From assembly GCA_947460915.1 (NCBI GenBank), contig CANHKJ010000172.1:1-6805 (forward strand): a stretch of 6,805 bases of DNA, read 5' to 3'. The notes beneath the pieces are model-generated. The model was not told where the DNA came from and ran no database searches. It saw only the letters and a list, made by a program, of their open reading frames with translations. Below, in pieces: positions 1 through 6,095 of this stretch (position 1 is its first letter; every line of letters begins with the position of its first letter). This stretch comes from Verrucomicrobiia bacterium. Its GTDB lineage: Bacteria; Verrucomicrobiota; Verrucomicrobiia; Verrucomicrobiales; Akkermansiaceae. The translations under genes and the position numbers were made by a program.

Positions 1-436
1 CTTCTTCTGGCAACTCACGAATCGCAACTTCCACGCAACCACGCAATGTCGTCGTTGCCGCAGCTGCTTGATGTGGTGGCTCGAAGATCGCCGGAATCGG
101 TTCGATTTCGGCATATGGGTAGGATTTCCCTTCGATCCAACGCAGGAATTTCACTCGGATCACACCGTGCAGTAACAAATTCGAGGTGCCATCTTCTTGC
201 TCATGGGAAGCGCGTACAATACCGATCGTGCCTACCCCAGCAGCGGATTGCTCAGGATCTTCCGAATCGTTCAATCGATTGCACACCGCAAAAAAACAAT
301 GCCCATCAATCGTTTCCTGCAACATCTCCCGATACCGTGGTTCAAAAATACGCAGCGGCAGTCCGCCATGCGGAAACAGCACACAATCGGGAAGAATCAT
401 CACTCCCACTTGCTCCGGTAGATGTAGTGTAGACAT
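1..436 (-). CDS. Lon N-terminal (substrate-binding) domain protein, partial
   Basis: The frame is open from ATG at 436 to the left edge, giving 145 residues; the C-terminus lies outside the window. The start of the protein matches the Lon substrate-binding domain: LPDCVLFPHGGLPLRIFEPR (residues 15-34), corresponding to the 'LP..VlfPg..lPLhIFEpRYr' signature, then GVGTIGIV (67-74), LLLHGVIRVKFLRW (87-100) and YPYAEIEP (106-113). These are the successive beta strands of the PUA-like fold. Stand-alone proteins of this kind are about 200 residues and lack the AAA+ and protease parts of Lon. Their role is poorly known; substrate or peptide recognition is inferred from Lon. Whether this one carries an ATPase or protease domain cannot be seen, though the divergence from FPLP-type Lon termini favours the short family. 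No Shine-Dalgarno sequence precedes the ATG, only an A-rich stretch (AACTAAAA). It is transcribed divergently from thrS. Confidence 0.88.
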   Translation of the reverse strand, partial: MSTLHLPEQVGVMILPDCVLFPHGGLPLRIFEPRYREMLQETIDGHCFFAVCNRLNDSEDPEQSAAGVGTIGIVRASHEQEDGTSNLLLHGVIRVKFLRWIEGKSYPYAEIEPIPAIFEPPHQAAAATTTLRGCVEVAIRELPEE

Positions 437-442
437 TTTTAG

Positions 443-631
443 TTAGATAAAAAGGTGGAAAATTTCGATCGGAATTCGCTCCGAGTTTTTAGACCATGCC
501 ACAGCTTCCCATTCTTGCAAATCGCGGATCAAATCCACAACGCCATGGCACGGACGCGGGACGAGTGTGACCTCATTTTGACCAAGGAAAAGCCGAAAGA
601 TGGAAATCCTCCGCAGAAAGCGCGACATCAT
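443..631 (-). CDS. Doubtful small ORF (62 aa) upstream of the Lon-domain gene
   Basis: An ATG-initiated frame of 62 codons ends 6 bases before the ATG of the Lon-domain gene on the same strand, a spacing typical of co-transcribed genes. The predicted protein has a basic N-terminus (MMSRFLRRISIFRLF) and an acidic, helix-prone middle (DLIRDLQEWEAVAW). I recognise no family and see no signal peptide with a credible cleavage site. First-position G content of the codons is modest, and an unrelated plus-strand frame of similar length overlaps it (455-652), so chance is quite possible. The frame also stays open for about 20 codons upstream without another ATG. It could instead be the 5' leader or promoter region of the Lon-domain gene. 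Confidence 0.22.
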   Translation of the reverse strand: MMSRFLRRISIFRLFLGQNEVTLVPRPCHGVVDLIRDLQEWEAVAWSKNSERIPIEIFHLFI

Positions 632-653
632 GGCAGCATTCTTCGACGATGAT

Positions 654-674
654 GCATTTTGACGTTGAAAATGC
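654..674. repeat. 7-bp inverted repeat upstream of thrS
   Basis: GCATTTT (654-660) and AAAATGC (668-674) are perfect inverted arms separated by a 7-base spacer, GACGTTG. The repeat ends 29 bases before the chosen thrS start and overlaps the candidate -35 box at 659-664. It could be an operator for a dimeric repressor, or an RNA hairpin if transcription starts further upstream. The repeat is seen directly; the function is inference. Confidence 0.45.
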
Positions 675-686
675 CCGCCTTTTGAT
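659..686 (+). promoter_or_regulatory. Candidate thrS promoter
   Basis: TTGACG (659-664, five of six matches to the -35 consensus) is followed after 16 bases by TTTGAT (681-686, four of six matches to the -10 consensus). Transcription would then begin near 693, leaving a leader of only about 11 bases before ATG 704 and excluding the alternative TTG start at 689. The -10 match is mediocre, so this is tentative. Confidence 0.3.
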
Positions 687-703
687 GCTTGCTCACGTCA
701 CGT

Positions 704-2575
704 ATGTCCGAGAGAAAAACTTTAGAAGAACGTCATCAAATGTCCGATCTGGACCGTCTCCGCCATTCCTGCGCTCACGTGATGGCAACCGCGATCTCTC
801 GGATCTGGCCCGATGTGCAATTTGCTGCTGGTCCTCCTGTGGACAATGGCTTCTACTATGACATGGAGTTGCAACATCGGATTTCGCCCGATGATTTCCC
901 TCGCATCGAGGAGGAAATGAAAAAAGTCGTCAAAGACAATGACTCCTTCGAGCGCGTTGTCGTCAGTCGCGATGAAGCCATGACGCTCGCTCTGAGCGGT
1001 CGTCTCAGCTTCGTCGCCGAGCGCGACACGCCCAGCACATTCAAGGTGGATCTGCTCAATGACATCCCCGCAGACGAAGAAATCTCGCTCTACAAAAATG
1101 GCGACTTCTGGGACCTCTGCGCCGGCCCTCACGTTGGCCGCACCGGCAATTGCAAAGCATTCAAGCTGATGAGCGTTGCCAGTGCCTTCTACAAAGGCGA
1201 CAAAACACGCCCCGTATTGCAACGCCTCTATGGCACCTGTTTCAAAAATTCCACGGAGCTACAAGAGCACCTCGTCAAGTTAGAGGAAGCGAAAAAACGC
1301 GATCATCGCCGACTCGGACGCGAGATGGGACTTTTCCACATCGATGAAATGGTCGGCCAAGGCCTGATTCTTTGGAAGCCCAAAGGAGGTCTCATCCGCC
1401 GCGCCTTGCAGGAATTCATTACCTCCGAGCTCGACAAACAAGGCTACTCGCAGGTATTCACACCACACATCGGCAAGCTCGATCTCTACCGCACGTCCGG
1501 CCACTTCCCCTACTACCAAGAAAGCCAATACCCAGCGATTCCTGAGCGCAGTGTGTTAGAAAAACTCGCCGATGAAGATGCCACCTGCGCCACTCTCATC
1601 AACGGTTTGGAAAACGGCGAATACGAGGGCTACATGCTCAAGCCGATGAACTGCCCACACCACATCAAGATTTTCGATAGCGAGCCACACTCGTATCGCG
1701 ATCTTCCTGTGCGCCTCGCCGAATTCGGCACGGTGTATCGTTGGGAGCAATCCGGCGAACTCGGCGGCATGACTCGCGTCCGCGGCTTCACCCAAGATGA
1801 TGCCCACCTTTTCTGCACACCCGAACAAGTCGCTGCAGAAGTGCAAGGCTGCCTCGGTCTTGTCAAAAAAGTGTTAGGAACTCTTGGCATGCACGAATAT
1901 CGCGTCCGCCTCTCGCTCCGCGATCCCGACTCCGATAAATACGTCGGTGATCCCGCAAACTGGGAGAAAGCCGAAAACGCCCTTCGTGAGGCCGTGCAAA
2001 CGCTCGGCGTCGAATACAGCGAAGAACTCGGAGAAGCCGCCTTCTATGGACCGAAGATCGACTTCGTGGTCAAAGACGTCATCGGTCGCGACTGGCAACT
2101 CGGCACCGTGCAGGTCGACTACAACCTCCCAGAGCGTTTCAATCTCAGCTACATCGGTGAGGACAATCGCCCCCACCGCCCGGTAATGATTCACCGCGCC
2201 CCCTTCGGATCGCTCGAACGTTTTACCGGCCTGCTCATCGAGCACTTCGAAGGGAAATTCCCCACCTGGCTCGCCCCCGAGCAAGTTCGCGTGCTGCCAA
2301 TCTCTGATAAATACATGGAATACGCCGAGAAAGTCACCGCGCAACTCGCCGACGAAAAAATCCGCGTAAGCTTGGATCGCGACTCCGACAAAATCGGCGC
2401 CAAAATCCGCAACGCACGCCTCGATCGCGTGCCATACATGCTCATCATCGGTCAAAAAGAAGAAGAGGAACAAGCCGTCTCGGTGCGTCATCGCGACAAA
2501 GACGATCTCGGTTCCCAATCCCTCGCCGATTTCGTGGCCCACATCACGGCTGAAGCACGCAATCGCACGATCTAA
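704..2575 (+). CDS. thrS: Threonyl-tRNA synthetase lacking the TGS domain
   Basis: This cytoplasmic class II synthetase charges tRNA-Thr with threonine using ATP. Domains in order (623-residue numbering from ATG 704): editing domain at about 15-195, with the Ser-tRNA deacylase residues in HSCAH (H21, H25) and CAGPH (C139, H143); catalytic core at about 215-525, with MNCPHH (zinc ligand C317), motif 2 around YRWEQSGELGG (R346), DDAHLF (zinc ligand H368) and motif 3 with IHRAPFGSLERF (zinc ligand H497, R506); anticodon-binding domain at about 526-615. All editing and zinc residues are present, so it should be active and proofreading. Two oddities: the usual 60-residue N-terminal TGS domain is absent, and about 25 extra residues precede the KPMNCP motif. 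ATG 704 was chosen over TTG 689 because it is a standard start just after the candidate promoter; ATG 740 remains possible. No Shine-Dalgarno is visible. Codons here end in C more often than in the two long genes downstream, which fits high expression. Confidence 0.97.
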   Translation: MSERKTLEERHQMSDLDRLRHSCAHVMATAISRIWPDVQFAAGPPVDNGFYYDMELQHRISPDDFPRIEEEMKKVVKDNDSFERVVVSRDEAMTLALSGRLSFVAERDTPSTFKVDLLNDIPADEEISLYKNGDFWDLCAGPHVGRTGNCKAFKLMSVASAFYKGDKTRPVLQRLYGTCFKNSTELQEHLVKLEEAKKRDHRRLGREMGLFHIDEMVGQGLILWKPKGGLIRRALQEFITSELDKQGYSQVFTPHIGKLDLYRTSGHFPYYQESQYPAIPERSVLEKLADEDATCATLINGLENGEYEGYMLKPMNCPHHIKIFDSEPHSYRDLPVRLAEFGTVYRWEQSGELGGMTRVRGFTQDDAHLFCTPEQVAAEVQGCLGLVKKVLGTLGMHEYRVRLSLRDPDSDKYVGDPANWEKAENALREAVQTLGVEYSEELGEAAFYGPKIDFVVKDVIGRDWQLGTVQVDYNLPERFNLSYIGEDNRPHRPVMIHRAPFGSLERFTGLLIEHFEGKFPTWLAPEQVRVLPISDKYMEYAEKVTAQLADEKIRVSLDRDSDKIGAKIRNARLDRVPYMLIIGQKEEEEQAVSVRHRDKDDLGSQSLADFVAHITAEARNRTI

Positions 2576-2594
2576 CAAAAAAATCACACGATCC

Positions 2595-2626
2595 AAGCGC
2601 GCCTCCCCACGAGGCGCGCTTTTTTT
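2595..2626 (+). terminator. Intrinsic terminator of thrS
   Basis: An 11-bp perfect GC-rich stem (AAGCGCGCCTC at 2595-2605 with GAGGCGCGCTT at 2611-2621) closes a 5-base loop, CCCAC, and runs into seven Ts (2620-2626). It begins 19 bases after the thrS stop codon and separates thrS from the next gene. Confidence 0.93.
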
Positions 2627-2660
2627 GTAAGCTTCTCTGCGCAACCTTCGTTATGTTTTC

Positions 2661-3653
2661 ATGTGTATTTTTTTGCGCCGCTGTTTTCTGATCACCATTC
2701 TAACGTTATCCGCGCGAGCTGAATCCCTCGATTCTACCTTCGAGCTATCACCGGCTATGACCGAATTGATTCACACGCCACGTCGTGCGCCAGCGGATTG
2801 GAAAGAGCGCACGGGGGCTGTTTTTTTAAACCAAGAATGGGAAAAAGATCGCAAGATTCGCTGGTATGTCGAATTGCAGCGTGATGGTGGTCGCTGGGTG
2901 CAAGCGGGGCTCGCTCATCGCAATGAAGAAACCATCGCTTGGGGCTTGAAGCAATTGCATTGGGGCTTTCAACAAATGGCAGAGGATGGATCCTTCGCCT
3001 GCGATGACGCTTTTCACAGCGCGACTTTTTTGGTCGAGACCACGGCACATTCGATCCTGTTGATCGAGTCTTCTCCCTTTGCGAAAACGTTTCAACCACA
3101 AGTAGCAGAACTGAAAAAGCCACTGCTGCGATGCGCCTTGTGGATGGCGTCATCGTTCAATTTCTCGGCGGCGGAAAAACAACGCATCTACACCCATCGA
3201 CGATTTTTGGTCGGATGCGCGCTAATGCAGACGGCACTGATTCATGACAACAAGCTGCTGCGTCAAACGGCAGAGTATTTCATTCAAGATGGCACTCGTA
3301 TGCAACGGCATGATGGTGCATTTCTCGAAAAAGGTGGCCATGATTCAAGCTATCATGCCGTGGCAATGATCTATTTTCAAAGGATCCTGATGGTGACTCC
3401 ACTAGAATGGCAGGCGGATTCTTGGAAGACATCACTCGATCAAGGGATGCGCTGGATGGTCGGAAGAGTGAAGGAGAATGGCGAAGTCGAAGTCAAAGGC
3501 AATACCCGCACGGGACTTGGCCAAGAAAAAGGTCGCACAGGGCAACTCAAGGGTGTCAACTTGCCTGAATTTGCCACAGCGCTTATCTACTATGCCCATC
3601 GTACCAATGAATCGAAATACGAGGCATTAGCACGAAAGGTGTTAGGCAAATGA
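2661..3653 (+). CDS. Exported protein of unknown function, probable alpha/alpha-toroid
   Basis: The 330-residue product begins with a clear Sec signal peptide: basic MCIFLRR, hydrophobic CFLITILTL, and a cleavage site after ARA (residues 18-20). The mature part is rich in amphipathic helices and has no membrane segment, so a periplasmic or outside location is expected. Turns with the pattern Asp/Asn-Gly followed by a helix recur near 109 (DGSFACDDAFHSATF), 218 (DGAFLEKGGHDSSYHAV) and 273 (NGEVEVKGNTRTG). Spacing in multiples of about 55 residues suggests the helical-hairpin repeats of an alpha/alpha-toroid, the fold of many polysaccharide lyases and glycoside hydrolases. H227, Y231 and H232 in the GGHDSSYH segment and R283 are candidate functional residues, by inference only. 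I cannot assign a named family or substrate. The gene starts only 34 bases after the thrS terminator, with no Shine-Dalgarno, and ends 6 bases from the convergent dehydrogenase gene. Confidence 0.85.
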   Translation: MCIFLRRCFLITILTLSARAESLDSTFELSPAMTELIHTPRRAPADWKERTGAVFLNQEWEKDRKIRWYVELQRDGGRWVQAGLAHRNEETIAWGLKQLHWGFQQMAEDGSFACDDAFHSATFLVETTAHSILLIESSPFAKTFQPQVAELKKPLLRCALWMASSFNFSAAEKQRIYTHRRFLVGCALMQTALIHDNKLLRQTAEYFIQDGTRMQRHDGAFLEKGGHDSSYHAVAMIYFQRILMVTPLEWQADSWKTSLDQGMRWMVGRVKENGEVEVKGNTRTGLGQEKGRTGQLKGVNLPEFATALIYYAHRTNESKYEALARKVLGK

Positions 3654-3659
3654 TGTCGT

Positions 3660-5828
3660 TTATTTCGCTGGAATGCGAATTTTCGCAGAGGTGTGCATCG
3701 GGGCCGTGGCGATAATTTCCCAGGCACCAGCGGGAGCCGCGCCTTCGGGTGCTGCTGGCATTTTCAGGTCGCCGGCAGCTTTTGTTTTAAGTTCGGCCAT
3801 GCCTTGGCTCAGTCCGAGAATCGCTTGCAAAATCTCAGCAGACTCTTGCTCGTTAACGGCGGCCTGAGGCGGCATGGGAATTTCTCCCCAAGCACCTGCA
3901 CCGCCAGTGCTGAGTTTATTCTGCAAGTTCTTCAAAGCAGCCGGATCATCGCGATAGCGCATCGCGACGTTCAGATAGCTCGGCCCCACCGAATTGGCGT
4001 CCACTTGATGACATGCGAGACATTGCTTAGCTTCGATCAATTTTGCCGCTTGAGCAGGAAGAACCGGGCCACCGGCATCGTGGCCCGTAGGTGGAATGTA
4101 GCGTGCTCGCACGACCACATCTTTTTCTTGCGCTGCACCAGCAACTTGAAAAGCCACAGTTTCGCCAAAGCCGATGGCACTTGGTTTTTTCGGGAAACTC
4201 AGTGTCAGTTCGGGCATAGTCGAGGCATTCAAGAGCACACGAGCGATGCCGCGCTGACCTTTTTCATCTGTCACCACTGCACGCAATTGCTCCACGCCAT
4301 CGATGTTCAAGGTGTAGGTTTCTCCTTTGCCGAGCACAGCGTCTTTTTGGCCTTTAGTGCCATACCAAACAACCTCACACTTTTGATTTTCGGGATCTTT
4401 GACTGCGACCGCGTAGTTTTTGTTTCCTCGATCCTCGATTTTCACTTCTGGCGCTTGATTTCCACTATCTGGCAGGATCAGGCGAATGCGACCGTTGCGA
4501 TTGAAATACCACTCGGAGCCATATTCGAGGAGTACTACGCTGCCATCGGCGGCCATTTCCATGTCCATCGGATGTTGCAGCCCTTCTAACAAGACTTCCA
4601 TTTTAACGAAGTTCTCCTTCTCATCGAGTTTCACCTTCCACGCCTTGTTGCGCATCCACTCGTAGGTGATCAAGCTGCGATCATCAGCCTCACCCAAGAT
4701 ATTATGTGTGCGCTTGGCATCGTAGTAGAAAACCGGGCCTGCCATGGCATTGCGGCCACCTGTGCCCATCAACGGGAATTTTTCGCTAGCTGCGTAGGGA
4801 TACCAGATCAATGCAGCACGCGCAGCTGGTAGCTCAGTGAGGCCAGTATTGAGTTTGGAGGGATTTTTCGGTGCCGCAGGATCTATCATGACTCCTGGTT
4901 TACCATTGGTGAAATCGACAATTGGATAGGGTTGGTTATCGGCGATCACAAAAGGCCAGCCATGGTTGCCCGCAGTTTTCGCTTGGTTGACTTCATCGTG
5001 TCCCGCTGGTCCTTTATCCGAGGGGTTTCCGGCATCGGGACCGACTTCGCCCCAATACACGGTGTTGGTTTTCGGGTCGATCGACATGCGGAAGGGATTG
5101 CGACAACCCATGACGAAAATTTCTGGACGCGCTTTGTCATTACCCTTCGGAAACAAATTGCCTTCAGGAATCTCATAGCCATTTTCGGTGGGCTTGATGC
5201 GCAGTACCTTACCACGCAGGTCATTGGTGTTACCTGCGCTGCGCATGGCATTGGCGTGATCGTGGCCATCGCGATCATCGATCGGAGCAACGCCGTTGCT
5301 TTCAAAGGGATTGGTGTTGTCGCCCGTGCTGAGATACAGCAAGCCATCTTTGCCAAAGGCCAACGATCCGCCGTGATGACAGACGCGGTCGCGACGATCG
5401 GTCGGGATTTCCAACAGCATTTTTTCCGAGCTCAAATCGAGCAAACCATCTTTCAACGAGAAGCGCGAAAGGCGATTGAGCATCTGATCGGCAGCGCTGT
5501 AGTAAAGATAGAGTCGCTGATTTTTGGTAAAGTCAGGATCAAGCGTGATTCCCAACAATCCATCCTCGCGCGCCCACGAGCTATTTTTGTTTTCCTCCTT
5601 GAGTGCAGTCACAGGAACTTGTCCAATCACAAACATCGCGCCAGTGGCTGGCACCACTCGCAGCACACGACCTTCTCGTTCGACGACGAATACATCACCG
5701 TTCGGCGCTAGGCTGATTTCCATCGGATCGCGAAGATCTGATGCGACAAAAGTCGTCTGCAATGCAGCCGATGCGACATCGGCGAGCAGGACTAACGAAA
5801 GGAAAGAAAGCCAAGGAGTTTTTTTCAT
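3660..5828 (-). CDS. Exported PQQ-type sugar dehydrogenase fused to cytochrome c
   Basis: From ATG 5828 the protein has 722 residues. It opens with a Sec signal peptide (MKKTPWLSFLSLVLLADVASA, cleaved after A21). Residues 25-455 form a glucose/sorbosone dehydrogenase beta-propeller: DPMEISLAPNGDVFVVEREG (34-53), the HHGGSLAFGKDGLLYLSTGD block (151-170), GCRNPFRMSIDP (241-252), then GHDEVNQA and GNHGWPF (276-293). In soluble glucose dehydrogenase the equivalent His, Arg-Asn and acidic blocks bind PQQ, sugar and calcium. A beta-rich Ig/PKD-like stretch (about 458-580) follows, then a class I cytochrome c domain with heme motif CLACH (603-607), GP at 615-616 and the distal Met in IPMPP (M652). 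The inferred role is periplasmic oxidation of a sugar or related alcohol, with electrons passed to the attached heme; the substrate is unknown. A 24-bp-longer start (5852) would bury the signal peptide and was rejected. A 48-residue Ala/Pro-rich tail (675-722) has no assigned role. Confidence 0.93.
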   Translation of the reverse strand: MKKTPWLSFLSLVLLADVASAALQTTFVASDLRDPMEISLAPNGDVFVVEREGRVLRVVPATGAMFVIGQVPVTALKEENKNSSWAREDGLLGITLDPDFTKNQRLYLYYSAADQMLNRLSRFSLKDGLLDLSSEKMLLEIPTDRRDRVCHHGGSLAFGKDGLLYLSTGDNTNPFESNGVAPIDDRDGHDHANAMRSAGNTNDLRGKVLRIKPTENGYEIPEGNLFPKGNDKARPEIFVMGCRNPFRMSIDPKTNTVYWGEVGPDAGNPSDKGPAGHDEVNQAKTAGNHGWPFVIADNQPYPIVDFTNGKPGVMIDPAAPKNPSKLNTGLTELPAARAALIWYPYAASEKFPLMGTGGRNAMAGPVFYYDAKRTHNILGEADDRSLITYEWMRNKAWKVKLDEKENFVKMEVLLEGLQHPMDMEMAADGSVVLLEYGSEWYFNRNGRIRLILPDSGNQAPEVKIEDRGNKNYAVAVKDPENQKCEVVWYGTKGQKDAVLGKGETYTLNIDGVEQLRAVVTDEKGQRGIARVLLNASTMPELTLSFPKKPSAIGFGETVAFQVAGAAQEKDVVVRARYIPPTGHDAGGPVLPAQAAKLIEAKQCLACHQVDANSVGPSYLNVAMRYRDDPAALKNLQNKLSTGGAGAWGEIPMPPQAAVNEQESAEILQAILGLSQGMAELKTKAAGDLKMPAAPEGAAPAGAWEIIATAPMHTSAKIRIPAK

Positions 5829-5840
5829 CGGAGTGAATAC

Positions 5841-5852
5841 GTGATGCGTCAC
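5841..5852. promoter_or_regulatory. Small dyad in the dehydrogenase leader
   Basis: GTGATGCGTCAC has perfect 4-bp arms (GTGA/TCAC) around TGCG. It lies between the candidate promoter and the ATG at 5828, where a repressor could act. The arms resemble CRP/FNR-family half sites, but the spacing is 4 bases rather than the 6 of CRP sites, and a match this short can occur by chance. Confidence 0.2.
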
Positions 5853-5860
5853 GCGAAACT

Positions 5861-5889
5861 ATCTCACAACGTGAATGGCCATGTGTCAA
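5861..5889 (-). promoter_or_regulatory. Candidate promoter of the sugar dehydrogenase gene
   Basis: On the minus strand a perfect -35 box, TTGACA (5889-5884), is followed after 17 bases by TGAGAT (5866-5861), a weak -10 with three of six matches. Transcription would start near 5854, about 25 bases before ATG 5828. The exact -35 box and good spacing support it; the poor -10 lowers confidence. Confidence 0.35.
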
Positions 5890-6019
5890 CAAGCCTGAGC
5901 GACATCGATTGAAAAAATGAGCACCTACTCTAACGAGTTTACACGCCAAGTCAAATGGATTCGATCAAATCAAAACTATATTTTCAAATTAGCGCTTTTT
6001 GCATTTTTCTCATGGAATT

Positions 6020-6036
6020 TTGGCCCAATCTGTGCA
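6020..6036 (+). promoter_or_regulatory. Candidate sigma-54 (-24/-12) promoter of hpf
   Basis: TTGGCCCAATCTGTGCA has the invariant GG (6022-6023) and GC (6034-6035) separated by exactly 10 bases, and matches 10 of the 13 defined positions of the consensus TTGGCACG-N4-TTGCW. The start of transcription would be near 6047, leaving a leader of about 49 bases. Sigma-70-like alternatives here (for example CATAGT at 6035-6040) lack a good -35 box. The match is seen directly; use by RpoN is inference. Confidence 0.4.
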
Positions 6037-6050
6037 TAGTACCAGGTGGA

Positions 6051-6067
6051 CACGGAATGGTTCCGTG
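6051..6067 (+). promoter_or_regulatory. Leader hairpin upstream of hpf
   Basis: CACGGAA (6051-6057) and TTCCGTG (6061-6067) are perfect inverted arms around a TGG loop, ending 28 bases before the hpf ATG. No T-run follows, so it is not a terminator. If transcription starts near 6047, the hairpin sits at the very 5' end of the mRNA, where it could stabilise the transcript; as DNA it could be a protein-binding dyad. Role unproven. Confidence 0.45.
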
Positions 6068-6095
6068 CCTTTAAAAACATAGAAAATATACGACC

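Noticed and set aside
46..432. Plus-strand 128-codon frame
   Set aside because: It is antisense to the Lon-domain gene, whose minus-strand translation shows clear family motifs; the plus frame resembles nothing.
469..490. Weak hairpin TCGGA/TCCGA followed by GTTTTT, a possible attenuator
   Set aside because: Only 5 bp of stem, and no evidence that a plus-strand transcript starts to its left.
455..652. Plus-strand 65-codon frame upstream of thrS, possibly a detached TGS domain
   Set aside because: The translation has no TGS pattern and no plausible link to thrS; it also starts at GTG and overlaps the minus-strand frame.
689..703. TTG start extending thrS by 5 residues
   Set aside because: A rare start codon, and it lies at the presumed transcription start; ATG 704 follows directly and loses nothing conserved.
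1874..2644. Minus-strand 256-codon frame
   Set aside because: It is the antisense shadow of thrS and also crosses the terminator; composition is driven by thrS codon bias.
3693..4589. Plus-strand 298-codon frame
   Set aside because: It is antisense to the sugar dehydrogenase-cytochrome gene, which has unmistakable motifs; no recognisable protein on this strand.
4932..5711. Plus-strand 259-codon frame
   Set aside because: Also a shadow of the dehydrogenase gene; the Ile/Val/Ala-rich text mirrors the sense codons.
5829..5852. Upstream ATG at 5852 adding 8 residues to the dehydrogenase
   Set aside because: It would place MTHHVFTP before a canonical MKK signal peptide and lies at the presumed transcription start.
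5875..5882. Palindrome ATGGCCAT between the dehydrogenase promoter boxes
   Set aside because: An 8-base palindrome is common by chance and has no extended dyad around it.
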